Below the pieces are notes generated by a model. That model made no database searches. It was not told where the DNA came from and saw nothing but the letters and a program-made list of their open reading frames with translations. This document shows, one piece after another, positions 21,426 to 30,519 of a stretch of DNA of 64,000 nt. Source of the stretch: Geotrypetes seraphini (lineage: Eukaryota > Chordata > Amphibia > Gymnophiona > Dermophiidae); NCBI RefSeq assembly GCF_902459505.1, contig NC_047095.1, positions 118,917,380 through 118,981,379 on the forward strand, in the 5' to 3' direction. Position 1 is the first letter of the stretch; every line of letters starts with the position of its first letter. Both the position numbers and the translations under genes were made by a program.

Positions 21426-21815
21426 TTACCAATCCAAAAACTCCCCAAAACACACACAAAAAAAAAATCAGAAAAAGAACGCTAGGCTCATAAGCGATGC
21501 ACGTGGAAGCAAACGAAAGAAAAAGCCTCTGTAATACGGCGAGGGAAACCCACCGACTGCACATAGTTGCCTTTTGTTCTGTGGCAAATTTTGAACTGCT
21601 ATGCACTCTTGAAGTTTTTCATCACAGTTATTTTGTCATTGGGCTTTACAATTGGCTCTGCAACAAAAGCTCTATTTTACGCCTTTGTTGTGCGGTAGGT
21701 AGAGTGGGTTTCCCTCGCCACAATAGGCTTTTTCTTCCGTTTGCTTCGACGTGCATTACTTATGAGCCTAGCGTTCTTTTTGTGATTTTTTTATGTGTTT
21801 TTGGATTGGAAACTT
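21425..21815. repeat. Foldback element with about 110-bp arms
   Basis: Left arm 21427-21547 (AACGCTAGGCTCATAAGCGA, GGCGAGGGAAACCCACC) is the imperfect complement of right arm 21702-21812 (GGGTTTCCCTCGCC, TTATGAGCCTAGCGTTC). The spacer is non-coding. Family unknown. Confidence 0.7.
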
Positions 21816-21898
21816 AATAAAACATATTAACATTTTAAAAAACCAGTCTCCATTTTCTCATCATTTACAGTGACACTATATCAAGGCAGTTGAAGGGA

Positions 21899-22356
21899 AT
21901 ACAGTCCCCCCTACAAATCTGTGGTTTCAGTATCTGCGGATTCGGTTATTCGCAATTTTTTGGCCTGGGAGTAGGACCCCCCCCTCTAGTGAATCGCTCC
22001 ATCCCCGGCCTCCCCAGACCTTACCTGGTGGTCTAGAGGTGACACGGGGCAGGAGCGATCTTCCTACACGCTTGCCCCGTGCCGAGCTGTCATCAAAAAT
22101 GACTGCTGTGAGTTCCCGTGGTCTCACGAGACTACAACGGGAACCCACGGCAGCCATTTTTGATGAGGGCTCTGCACGGGGCAGGAGTGTAGCAAGATCG
22201 CGCCTGCCCCGCGTCACCGCTAGACCACTAGGTAAGGTTCGGGATGCAGAAGTGAGGCGGGGTGGGTCAGAGTTGGCCCAAAAGTTATGTGCGAATTTTC
22301 CATATTCCCGGGCCGGCTCTGCCCCTAACCCCCACGAATACAGAGGGAGCAGTGTA
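21899..22356. mobile_element. Palindromic pogo/Tigger-like MITE, copy 2
   Basis: Ends TACAGTCCCCC and GGGAGCAGTGTA. The interior folds back around about 22120 with GGGGCAGGAGCG, TCATCAAAAATG and complements. Same layout as 2173-2633 but well diverged. Confidence 0.65.
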
Positions 22357-22795
22357 GCCTCCTTACAAATAGGCATCAGCAAAGATTTGTATCTTTTGTA
22401 ACTTCTTAAAGTTAGCACAATTCGCACACAATCTTAAACGTCCAGGCAAATTATTCCAGCAACGCAAAATACATATCGTACATTTATTTCCTTAATCGCT
22501 GTTAGTCTCACGGCTCCCTCAGATCTCAATATCCTGCCAGGTCTATATATCTCCCACAATGCACCAAGCCAAAGCTTAATGATTGCAATTCCATTCTTAT
22601 TGGTCTTCCAAATTATCAGCTTCGTCAGCTACAATTAGTTCATAATACCGCACTTCGGTTACTTTACCATTGTTCTAAATCGGATCATGTCACTCCTTTT
22701 TTTTTAAAAGCTATAGGGAAGGGGTAAAACGGGGACTTCACCGACCTTACGGACCTCACGGATCCAAAACCGCACATCCTTAAAAATCTACTTGC

Positions 22796-23006
22796 GTGGT
22801 TCCCTCTAAGCTGAGCAGGAGTCCTCCACCCACAGTCTCACCAATAGAGGGTGCTGTTTTACTGTCACATTTTTCAATTGTGAGGGACAGGCAAGTTCTG
22901 CAGGACTCCAGGGAACATACCTGTCCTTAGCGACTGAAAATATTCCACCCCCTAGTGGTAGCAATGCAGCTGGAGGACACCTGCTCAGCTTAGAGGGAAC
23001 CTTTTA
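22796..23006. mobile_element. MITE with GGTTCCCTCTAAGCTGAGCA termini, nested
   Basis: GGTTCCCTCTAAGCTGAGCA on the left faces TGCTCAGCTTAGAGGGAACC on the right. Same terminal type as the element at 28086-28291, which has a clean hAT duplication. Confidence 0.75.
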
Positions 23007-23518
23007 GTCCGCCTTTTAGCTTATTCCACCGCTTTCCCCGCATGCTCAGCTCAGGCCCCCGGTTCTGCCTTCCGTAATGGCTAAGGAGGGAGGAGGCACA
23101 CCGTGGCTTTTGCTAATTAGCCCGATCGTCCCTTCCTCCAGAGCTCTCCCTTCATGCCAATTCTGAGAGCCCCCTGTGAAATGACACTGGATGGCAATAG
23201 CTGGGTTTAAAAAAAAAATGTATGCAAAGGTCTGCAGTGCATCTGACCTCGCTGACCTCTCGGATCTGAACTGCACATCCTTAAAAATCTGAGGTCCGTG
23301 CCACTTTTAGTCTCAGCATAGGTTATGGCTCTGACAGACCTCTATGGCACTTTAGCACTGGTGGATCCTAATATTTCTCCCTCCCTTTGCTAAGACTAAA
23401 AGTCGCACGGACCTCAGGACAAAAGTTTTGCCGCTAGTCTCAGCATAGGGAGGGGAAAAGCATTAGGATCCGTCAGAGCTAAATTGTCATAGAGGTCTGT
23501 CAAAGCCAGAGACTAATG

Positions 23519-23707
23519 GGTCCTCTTATCAAGCCGCGCTAGCGGGGTTAACGCGTAAGGACATTTCATCATGCGCTAATCCCCGCAGCCAGCTTAAAAA
23601 ATGAACACCTGCTCGATGCAGTTCGCGGCTAGCGCGGCAGGCGGTTTAACGCACGGTATTACGCGCGTTAAACCCCCCCCCTACCACAGCTTGATAAAAG
23701 GATCCCT
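23519..23707. mobile_element. MITE with GGGTCCTCTTATCAAGC termini, nested
   Basis: Left GGGTCCTCTTATCAAGCCGC, right CAGCTTGATAAAAGGATCCC. GCGCTAGC-rich subterminal parts. Related to the short element at 25843. Confidence 0.7.
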
Positions 23708-24009
23708 AAAAGTGGCACGGACCTCAGATTTTTAAGGACGCGCAGTTTTAGATCCGCGAGGTCCATAAGGTCCGTGAGGTCCACGTTTTACCCCTTCCCA
23801 AAGCTGAGCACGTTCTTCCTGTTTCTTTTCAGATTCCATTCAAATGTGACATTCTCACTTTCCGAATTCTTTCCCGTGGCCTTCCATCTTTTCTATTTGG
23901 TTGCTTAGTTCAATATCACCCCCCCCCCCCCCAAGAAAACGCTTTGGTCTTCATCTCAATATTTATTGACTGTTCCTTCCTTTTAAATGGCTATTTTTGA
24001 ATGTATATA

Positions 24010-24110
24010 GAATAGGGGTACCAAACGTCCGGATTTCCCCAGACATCCCTTCCTTTTGAGGACATATCCAGAGGTCCGGATGGCTTTTCAAAACCCAGCA
24101 CTTGAAGTTA
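24010..24110. repeat. Partial GGTTACCAG-type hAT-like MITE
   Basis: GGGGTACCAAACGTCCGGAT, then AGGACATATCCAG and GGCTTTTCAAAACCC, matching the left half of the elements at 29406 and 16491. Confidence 0.55.
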
Positions 24111-24639
24111 TGCTCTGGAATTTGAGCAAGCAACTTATAGATTACCAATTGAAGGCAGTTACGCGCGTAATTGTTAATTGGTGCTGAGAATGCTCTGATC
24201 GAGCGGGATGTAAATTATGGCAATAATTAATTGAAAGCCTATTGTTGCTCGTGAACACCAATTATTGGCTCATTCTAAAATCAAGTTTTTGTGCACAACT
24301 GACCTAATTCTAAAGCTTGCATGAGCAATTACCTGCATGCCGGATTTCTAGAATCTGCAGTGGAAAGGGCCACTAGAGGTCGCTGTGCGCATGCTTTTCT
24401 AAAATAGCTGCATGAAAAGGGCAAAAGAATTTGGTTCATTTATCATTTTGGCCTTCCCCTCATGAAGATATTATAATGATGAAAAACATGAAAATAATGC
24501 TTGGAATTGCTTTTATTACATGTATTTACTCTTCTACCTAATGCCCAGAATACATTATTCGTATTCGGATGACTAGCGACTTAAATTCGAATACATATAA
24601 TACGGGTTTTGCTGTGCTAAATCCTACTGAAATAAACAT

Positions 24640-25620
24640 TCGGGCCCTGATTCTATAAATGACGTCTAGCTCTTAGACGCCGTTCGGTGTGGTTGTCAAT
24701 CAACCGCTAGGTGCCGTTTATAGAACTGTGCCTAGCAGTGCCTAAGCATTCTTAAGCGCCAGTAGGCGTTAACTCCTTAGGCGCACTGCCATGTAGGCAG
24801 GGTTTTCTTGGCCTAAATGAGTGTGCCTAAGGTAGGCTCCTACCTAACTCAATCCACTCCCAAACTCCACCCTGAATTTGCCCTGAGTCCGCCTCTAACC
24901 ACGCCTACGTGCCAGTAGGTGCAGTGGCGTAGCGAGGGCGGGAGGCGCTCGAGCAGGAGGCACCCCCACCCTCTTTTCAACCCCCACTCCTACCTCACCT
25001 CCCCCCCACCGCGAATGTGCACCCTTTCCCCCATACCTCTAACTTCACCGGCGTGAGCAGCATCGCCAACCTTCTGCCTGCGCCGGCTGAGGTCCTCCTT
25101 ATGACCTCACTTCCTGGTCCCACGACCAGGAAGTGACTTCAGAAGGAAGGCCGAGGCCAGCAGGCTACAGATGCTTCTCACACCAGCATTTTCACGCTGG
25201 CAAAGAGTTAGATACAGGGGGGAGTGAAGGCGCATGCATGGCGGGAGAGGGGAGGGGAAGGAGCAGAGTCAGAGGTAGGTAGGTGTGTAGGTGCCTTGGG
25301 GTAGACGCCTACCTCAACATGGTAAGTGCCTACCGGCAAATTAATTTTTAAATTAATTTTATAATTGTTTTTTAAATGGGGCTTTCAATTAGCATCACCA
25401 ATTAAGCCAATTTTTTTTTTTTAAATACCCTTCGCTTTTATGAAGACGCATTAGGCTTTTATATCGCCCCGGCACTGAACATCCAGGATCGCTGCAGACT
25501 GCGGCAGGTAGCCAGCCTGCCTCCCATGGTCTCAATAACGGGCTCCAAGGCCCTGATCCTATAAAAGATGCCGACAGGAGTTTAGATCAGCACACCTAGC
25601 TTAATTGGCGCTGCTAATTG
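24640..25620. repeat. Cluster of hAT-like elements (GGGCCCTGATTCTATAAA type, with a nested GTGGCGTAGCGAGG type)
   Basis: GGGCCCTGATTCTATAAATG opens at 24643 and a related GGCCCTGATCCTATAAAAGA opens at about 25551 in the same direction. Between them, CAGTGGCGTAGCGAGGGCGG at about 24921 looks like a separate hAT-type left end, with GTAGGTG on both sides of the segment ending near 25285. No coding. Confidence 0.5.
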
Positions 25621-25759
25621 AAAGTGCCATTATGAAACAACGACAAAACGAGACCTCTCCGATAAAGGACAATGTTAATTTAAGAAGAAAATAATATCTG
25701 TTCAAGCAATCTGCGATGGTTGAATTTTCCTAGGCTTATATCTGTAACACCAAGAGATT

Positions 25760-26080
25760 TTGAATTTCACGGAGGAGTCAATTCCTCCTCTTACCGAAGC
25801 GTATTATTGGCCGACAAAAGATCAGGTCCAACAAGAAACTAAGGGCTCCTTTTTCCTAAGCTGCGCTAGCTTTTTCAGCGCACACGGCATTGCAGCGCGC
25901 GCTAAGCAGCTAAAAATGCTAAAAACGCTAGCGCAGCTTAGGAAAAGGAGCCCTACATTAGATGTGACAGCTATTTTAGAAACTACAGGCAAGGATATGG
26001 CTCAGCCTAGTACCTTAACGATAACGGTGACCTTATTGGCCGATAAAGACCTGGATTATGAAAGCTTTCTTCAAGACTAG
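25760..26080 (+). repeat. Retroelement coding fragment with a nested palindromic MITE
   Basis: The frame reads through LDVTAILETTGKDM and TITVTLLADKDLDYESF. It is a decayed repeat-derived piece and no host gene is recognised. The middle of the frame (25843-25953) is a foldback: GGGCTCCTTTTTCCTAAGCT faces AGCTTAGGAAAAGGAGCCC. Confidence 0.5.
25843..25953. mobile_element. 111-bp palindromic MITE
   Basis: Near-perfect inverted repeat with GCGCTAGC at the arm bases. TA on both sides may be the target duplication. Confidence 0.8.
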
Positions 26081-26127
26081 ACAGAAAGAATGAATCGAAA
26101 TCTTTCCTGATGTTTCTAGAGCAAATT

Positions 26128-27450
26128 CTTTTTTTTTTTTTTTAAATTCTTTATTCATTTTATAATTCACAAGTGTACAGTAAATATCAAACAATTAGAA
26201 TACAATATCACTTGAAAATCTACCATATCATACAACAAAAAGATATAACCCCCACCCCCTCCCACTTCCATATACGACAAAAAATATACCGCATGAATAT
26301 AATATCTTATCATTCATATATATTATTAATAGAAATCCAAACCCCCCACCCCGATCCACATGTAAGAATTAAAATTAGGAAAAGAGTAAATTATTCTTTT
26401 TTTTTTTAAATTCTTTATTCATTTTATGATTCACAACAAGTGTAAACATAGAAACATAGAAATAGACGGCAGATAAGGGCCCACGGCCCATCTAGTCTGC
26501 CCACCTTAATGTCCCTCCCCTACCTTTGCCCTGTGAAGAGATCCCATGTGCCGATCCCATTTGGCCTTAAAATCAGGCACGCTGCTGGCCTCAATCACCT
26601 GTAGTGGAAGACTATTCCAGCGATCAACCACTCTTTCAGTGAAAAAGAATTTCCTGGTGTCACCTCGTAGTTTCCCGCCCCTGATTTTCAACGGATGCCC
26701 TCTTGTTGTCGTGGGACCCTTGAAAAAGAAGATATCTTCCTCCGCCTCGATGCGGCCCGTAAGATACTTGAACGTCTCGATCATGTCCCCCCTCTCTCTG
26801 CGCTCCTCGAGCGAGTATAGCTGTAATTTGTCAAGCCGTTTTTCGTATGGTAGATCCTTGAGTCCCGAGACCATCCGGGTGGCCATTCTTTGCACCGACT
26901 CCAGTCTCAGCACATCCTTGCGATAATGCGGCCTCCAGAATTGCACACAGTATTCCAGGTGGGGCCTCACCATGGATCTATACAATGGCATAATGACTTC
27001 CGCCTTACGACTGACGAAACCCCTTCGTATGCAGCCCATGATTTGTCTTGCCTTGGACGAAGCCTGCTCCACTTGATTGGCAGACTTCATGTCCTCACTG
27101 ACGATTACCCCCAAGTCTTGTTCTGCTACCGTTTTTGCTAGGATCTCGCCATTAAGGGTATAAGACTTGCACGGATTCTGGCTGCCCAGGTGCATAACTT
27201 TGCATTTTTTGGCAGTACAGTACAGTAAATATCAAACAATTAGAATACAATATCACTTGAAAATCTACCATATCATACAACAAAAAGATATAACCCCCAC
27301 CCCCTCCCACTTCCATATACAACAAAAAATATACCACATGAATATAATATCTTATCATTTATTTATATTATTAATAGAAATCCAACTCCCCCCCGATCCA
27401 CATGTAAGAATTAAAATTGGGAAAAGTGTAAATTATTCATTAGAATAATT
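26128..27450 (-). repeat. Tandem-duplicated 250-bp repeat, second copy split by a LINE
   Basis: TACAGTAAATATCAAACAAT through GATCCACATGTAAGAATTAA occurs at about 26175-26395 and again at 27222-27440. Each begins with a T-rich AAATTCTTTATTCATTTTA block, the antisense poly(A) end of a LINE. The second copy is broken at CAAGTGTA by the CR1 of 26442-27214. Confidence 0.8.
26442..27214 (-). repeat. CR1-type LINE 3' part with long intact frame
   Basis: 229 uninterrupted codons: [79 protein letters not shown]. 3' end ACATAGAAACATAGAAATAG antisense. 5'-truncated and young-looking. Confidence 0.92.
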
Positions 27451-27957
27451 TAAAAATGGCCCCCACACATCCTTAAATTTATTATAGTAACTTTTGAACT
27501 GCCAACGCTCTTTCCGTTTTAAACACATGACAAACTGAATTCCACCAGAAACAATAATTCAACCTTCTACAATCTTTCCAGTTATACGTTATTTGTTGAA
27601 TGGCAACTCCTGTCAAAATCACCAAAAGCCAGGAATCTGTATTCTTTGACCCGTCTCAACTGACTAATTTTCTTTCTTTAAAGCGCCTTGAAAGGGAGGG
27701 AACAGCAACTTAATTGGAATTTATTTTACTCCCCAGGGTAGCAGCTATCAGGTTGTCTTTTTTTTTCTTCTTATTGGAGTTATATTTAAGTTCTAAATTC
27801 ACTCAAGTGTAAATTTTGGATCCATTGAGGGCCTGAGATGGTCTAAGTAGAAATTTACAGTATAATTTTATTAGATTTTATTTTCTTTAAAAAAAAGTTA
27901 ACCTTATACAATCTTTTCTGTACAAGATGTGTTAATGCTTGATAAATCTAAGAAAAA
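27451..27957. other. AT-rich sequence, nothing recognised
   Basis: No open frame above 60 codons and no clear repeat. Confidence 0.35.
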
Positions 27958-28985
27958 TCCGAACATTCTTCGATAAGAAGCAATTTCTACTATTGGTACA
28001 ATAGACTACTGCAACATACTATACCTACCTTGTCCTGCGACCATGATGAAGCAATTGCAGACAATACAGAATACAGCCCTGAGACCAGTGTCCCCTCTAA
28101 GCGGGCGGGTGGTGTGAGCAAAATTTTTTCCCCGTGCGCTAAAAATATCGGGCGCCAGCGCCAACTCGCCCGATTCTCCTCTCGCCGCGGCCTGCCATCT
28201 CCGTACGCCGTGCGCTGTGACGTGACATTGTGCGCTGCGAGGCAATATTTTGTGCGCCAGCGCACGCCAGCGCAGCTTAGAGGGAACACTGCCTGAGACT
28301 TGTCTATTTCCTAAAAAAATATGACCATATCACAGAGGCATACCATGACTCGCACTGGCTTCCAATAGAAGCGAGAGTGCACTTCAAATTCTACTGCTTA
28401 CTTTACAAGGCTCTCAACGGAGAAAGCCCAACCTACTGGACTAACTCACTAAATCAATCCTCCTCAACCAGACACAGAAGATCCCACTCGCTATTCTCTC
28501 ACCCATCATCCAAAAATGTCAAACGAAAAAAACTTTATGATAACCTAATAGCCTCCAAAACAGCTAAACTGGACAGACAAATCACCACTCTGTTATCTTC
28601 GACTACAGACTACAAAGCCTTCAGGAGAGATATTAAAACCATACTCTTCAAAAAACAAATAAAACCTATCCAGCACAACCAATCCCAACCCAATATCCAA
28701 CACTCTATTTACCCTTAGATCTCTCTAATACTCTTTTATCTACCAAACGTTACCTAAAACCCATAATTTCACCCTATTCTTATCTCCTAAAGACCTCCAC
28801 TTCCCTTTGGTAACTCTTTACCCAACATATATTACCTTAAAAATTCTATGTCATCGCTTATTCTATTCCTTCAAATTTTGAATGTAATTTTTGTTTTAGT
28901 TTGTATGTAATCCGCCTTGAACCGCAAGGTAATGGCGGAATAGAAATCACTAATGTAATGTAATGTAATAAATTGTATCAAACTT
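27958..28985 (+). repeat. L2-type LINE 3' part with (TAATG)n tail, split by a hAT-like MITE
   Basis: Encodes YHDSHWLPIEARVHFKFYCL, LLYKALNGESPTY and FRRDIKTILFKKQ, then a 3' UTR ending CCGCCTTGAACCGCAAGGTA and TAATGTAATGTAATG. The right part is 28292 onward. Confidence 0.82.
28086..28291. mobile_element. hAT-like MITE with perfect 8-bp target duplication
   Basis: Left CAGTGTCCCCTCTAAGC, right GCTTAGAGGGAACACTG. Flanked by CCTGAGAC at 28078-28085 and 28292-28299. GC-rich interior with GCGCC iterations. Confidence 0.92.
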
Positions 28986-28989
28986 GATA

Positions 28990-29402
28990 AATAAAATAAT
29001 AAAATGAATTGAGGCCTCTCGATCACATCCTCTGTGCTGCAACTGTTCCCAATGTCTTCAAACACGCCATAGTTACACCTCTCCTCAAATAAACCCTCAT
29101 TAGACCCCACATCCCCTGGGTTTACCGCCCTCGCCTGGACTTCCTTTCATCTAAAGCTTGGCCCACTTCAATCAGGCTTTGGCCCACTCCAGTCTACGAA
29201 AACCGCCCTTGCTAAAGTCTCTAATGACCTGTTCGTAGATGAATGCAAAGGCCTCTACTCGATCCTCATCCTTCTCGATCTGCTTTCAGTACTGTTTATC
29301 ACCACCTGCTCCTCACTACGCTCTCCTTGCTGGGATTTCAGGGTTCTGTTCTCTCCTGGTTTTCTTCCTATTTCTCCCATTGCGCTTCCAGTGCTTGCAA
29401 TG
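28990..29402 (+). repeat. L2-type LINE reverse-transcriptase fragment
   Basis: Decayed frames give [14 protein letters not shown]-like and [18 protein letters not shown] motifs upstream of the catalytic box. Confidence 0.6.
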
Positions 29403-29405
29403 GAG

Positions 29406-29700
29406 TAGGGTTACCAGATGTCTGGATTTAACCAGACATGTCCTCTTTTTAGAGGACACCTCCGGGCATCTGGGCGGCTTTTCAAAACCCGGCACTTTGT
29501 CCAGGTTTTGAAAAGCTTCCAGCTCGGGACCGCGCTCGGGGGGAGGGCACGTTGCGCAGGCACATGCAAACGGGACAGGCACATGCAAATGTAGGAAATC
29601 TCCACTGTTGTCCGCCAATCGTGTTGGCGTGCGCGATTTTTTAAAGTATGTCTCGGGTTTTTCAATTCGGTATCAAAACGGCTGCGGTGGCAGACCGTCA
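29406..29700. repeat. GGTTACCAG-type hAT-like element, left end
   Basis: TAGGGTTACCAGATGTCTGG, AACCAGACATGTCCTCTTTT, CGGCACTTTGTCC. The right end is not clear. Confidence 0.55.
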
Positions 29701-29800
29701 CTTTTTAACGCAGGTGCTTGAAAATCCTGGCCCGAGTGTTCCTGTAATACATCCTGCCTGAAGCGGCTGGGGCTGTGCAGAGGCCTGAGTATCCCCGCAA

Positions 29801-29995
29801 AAGTGTAGTTACTTACCTGTAACGTAGGTTCTCCGTGGACAGCAGGATAGTCAGCCACATATGGGTGTTGTCCCAACAGCTCCCAATTTGTGGATAAGCT
29901 CTCCAATAGCTCAGAGAGATTTTTTTTTTTCCTCTCTCTGAGCACGTGCAATGCCCGGGCCCCACTGGGCATGCCCGAGCCCTACCCATTTCCCC
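29801..29995 (-). repeat. DIRS-type retroelement terminal fragment (fossil)
   Basis: GTAGTTACTTACCTGTAACG and GGACAGCAGGATAGTCAGCC match the style of the terminal repeats of the DIRS elements near 52.5 and 53.7 kb. Only an end is present, just upstream of AIF1. Confidence 0.55.
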
Positions 29996-30329
29996 CTGCT
30001 TCCCCCTAATCCCCAGTCTTTAGTTTCCGCCCGTTCCCATCGGTCGGATTTTCTACAGCTCTCCATTACAACTTTTCTACTCATCACCTTGAAGATGCCT
30101 GAATCATAAAGAAACGACTGGGATGCAGGAGGAGGATGAATACACTGGATCCTCATGAATTGTGCGCCCACTGATTGGATCCGGCGCACGAGGTTTCCAT
30201 GTTGCTTGCATTGTGCGCACATGTCCCCACGTGCACGCAAGCTAAGGAAGAGGGCACTGAGAGACTTCATGAAGAGAAGTGAGGCCCGAGAATCTTCCTC
30301 CAGCAGCCATCCTCATCAGAATGCAGCAG

Positions 30330-30494
30330 TGTGAAACACGACAGGGGGTCAGTCTTCCGCCTGTCTCAGAGGGAGGGAACTGAGAATGCGGTGGGCAGCC
30401 CTTCAAAGGGAACTCTTTTTCTGCTTAGAAAGAGGAAGTGTGAAGCTTTTTATCTTGCAGTAAAACTGATAGCTCATGACACAGCTCCAGAGCC
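30330..30494 (+). promoter_or_regulatory. AIF1: AIF1 promoter-proximal region with PU.1-type site
   Basis: AAAGAGGAAGTG at 30429-30440 is the textbook PU.1/ETS recognition sequence, 55 bp before the start codon. A weak TATA-like TTTTTATC follows at about 30447. PU.1 control would fit the macrophage/microglia expression known for AIF1. The transcription start is not defined by sequence alone. Confidence 0.55.
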
Positions 30495-30519
30495 ATGAGC
30501 AGCAAAGAGGGCATGCAGG
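30495..30519 (+). CDS. AIF1: AIF1 coding exon 1
   Basis: ATGAGCAGCAAAGAGGGCAT then GCAGG before donor GTAAGA. Encodes MSSKEGMQ plus one base, phase 1. Chosen because it restores the exact family N-terminal length when joined to exon 2. Confidence 0.85.

Larger units (their letters stand above)
22717..23801. mobile_element. Long-armed foldback DNA element carrying two nested MITEs
   Basis: Left arm (GGAAGGGGTAAAACGGGGAC, CGGACCTCACGGATCC, CATCCTTAAAAATC) is complemented at the right end (GATTTTTAAGGAC, GTCCGTGAGGTCCACG, TTTTACCCCTTCCC). AAAGCT flanks both sides. Inner segments (CTGAGGTCCGTGCCACTTTT) repeat the arm motifs in both orientations. Confidence 0.75.
22560..23930 (+). repeat. L2-type LINE fragment, split by a foldback element
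   Basis: Left part encodes LNDCNSILIGLPNYQLRQLQ and SKSDHVTPFF; right part (23802-23920) encodes LPVSF-like and FKCDILTFRILS. The 1.1-kb foldback element lies between. Confidence 0.7.

Noticed and set aside
25760-26080. 106-codon frame as a host gene
   Set aside because: The middle third is a palindromic MITE, and the rest resembles a decayed retroelement protein.
30300-30330. CTGATGAGG on the minus strand near AIF1 as a hammerhead core
   Set aside because: No GAAA with paired stems follows; chance match.
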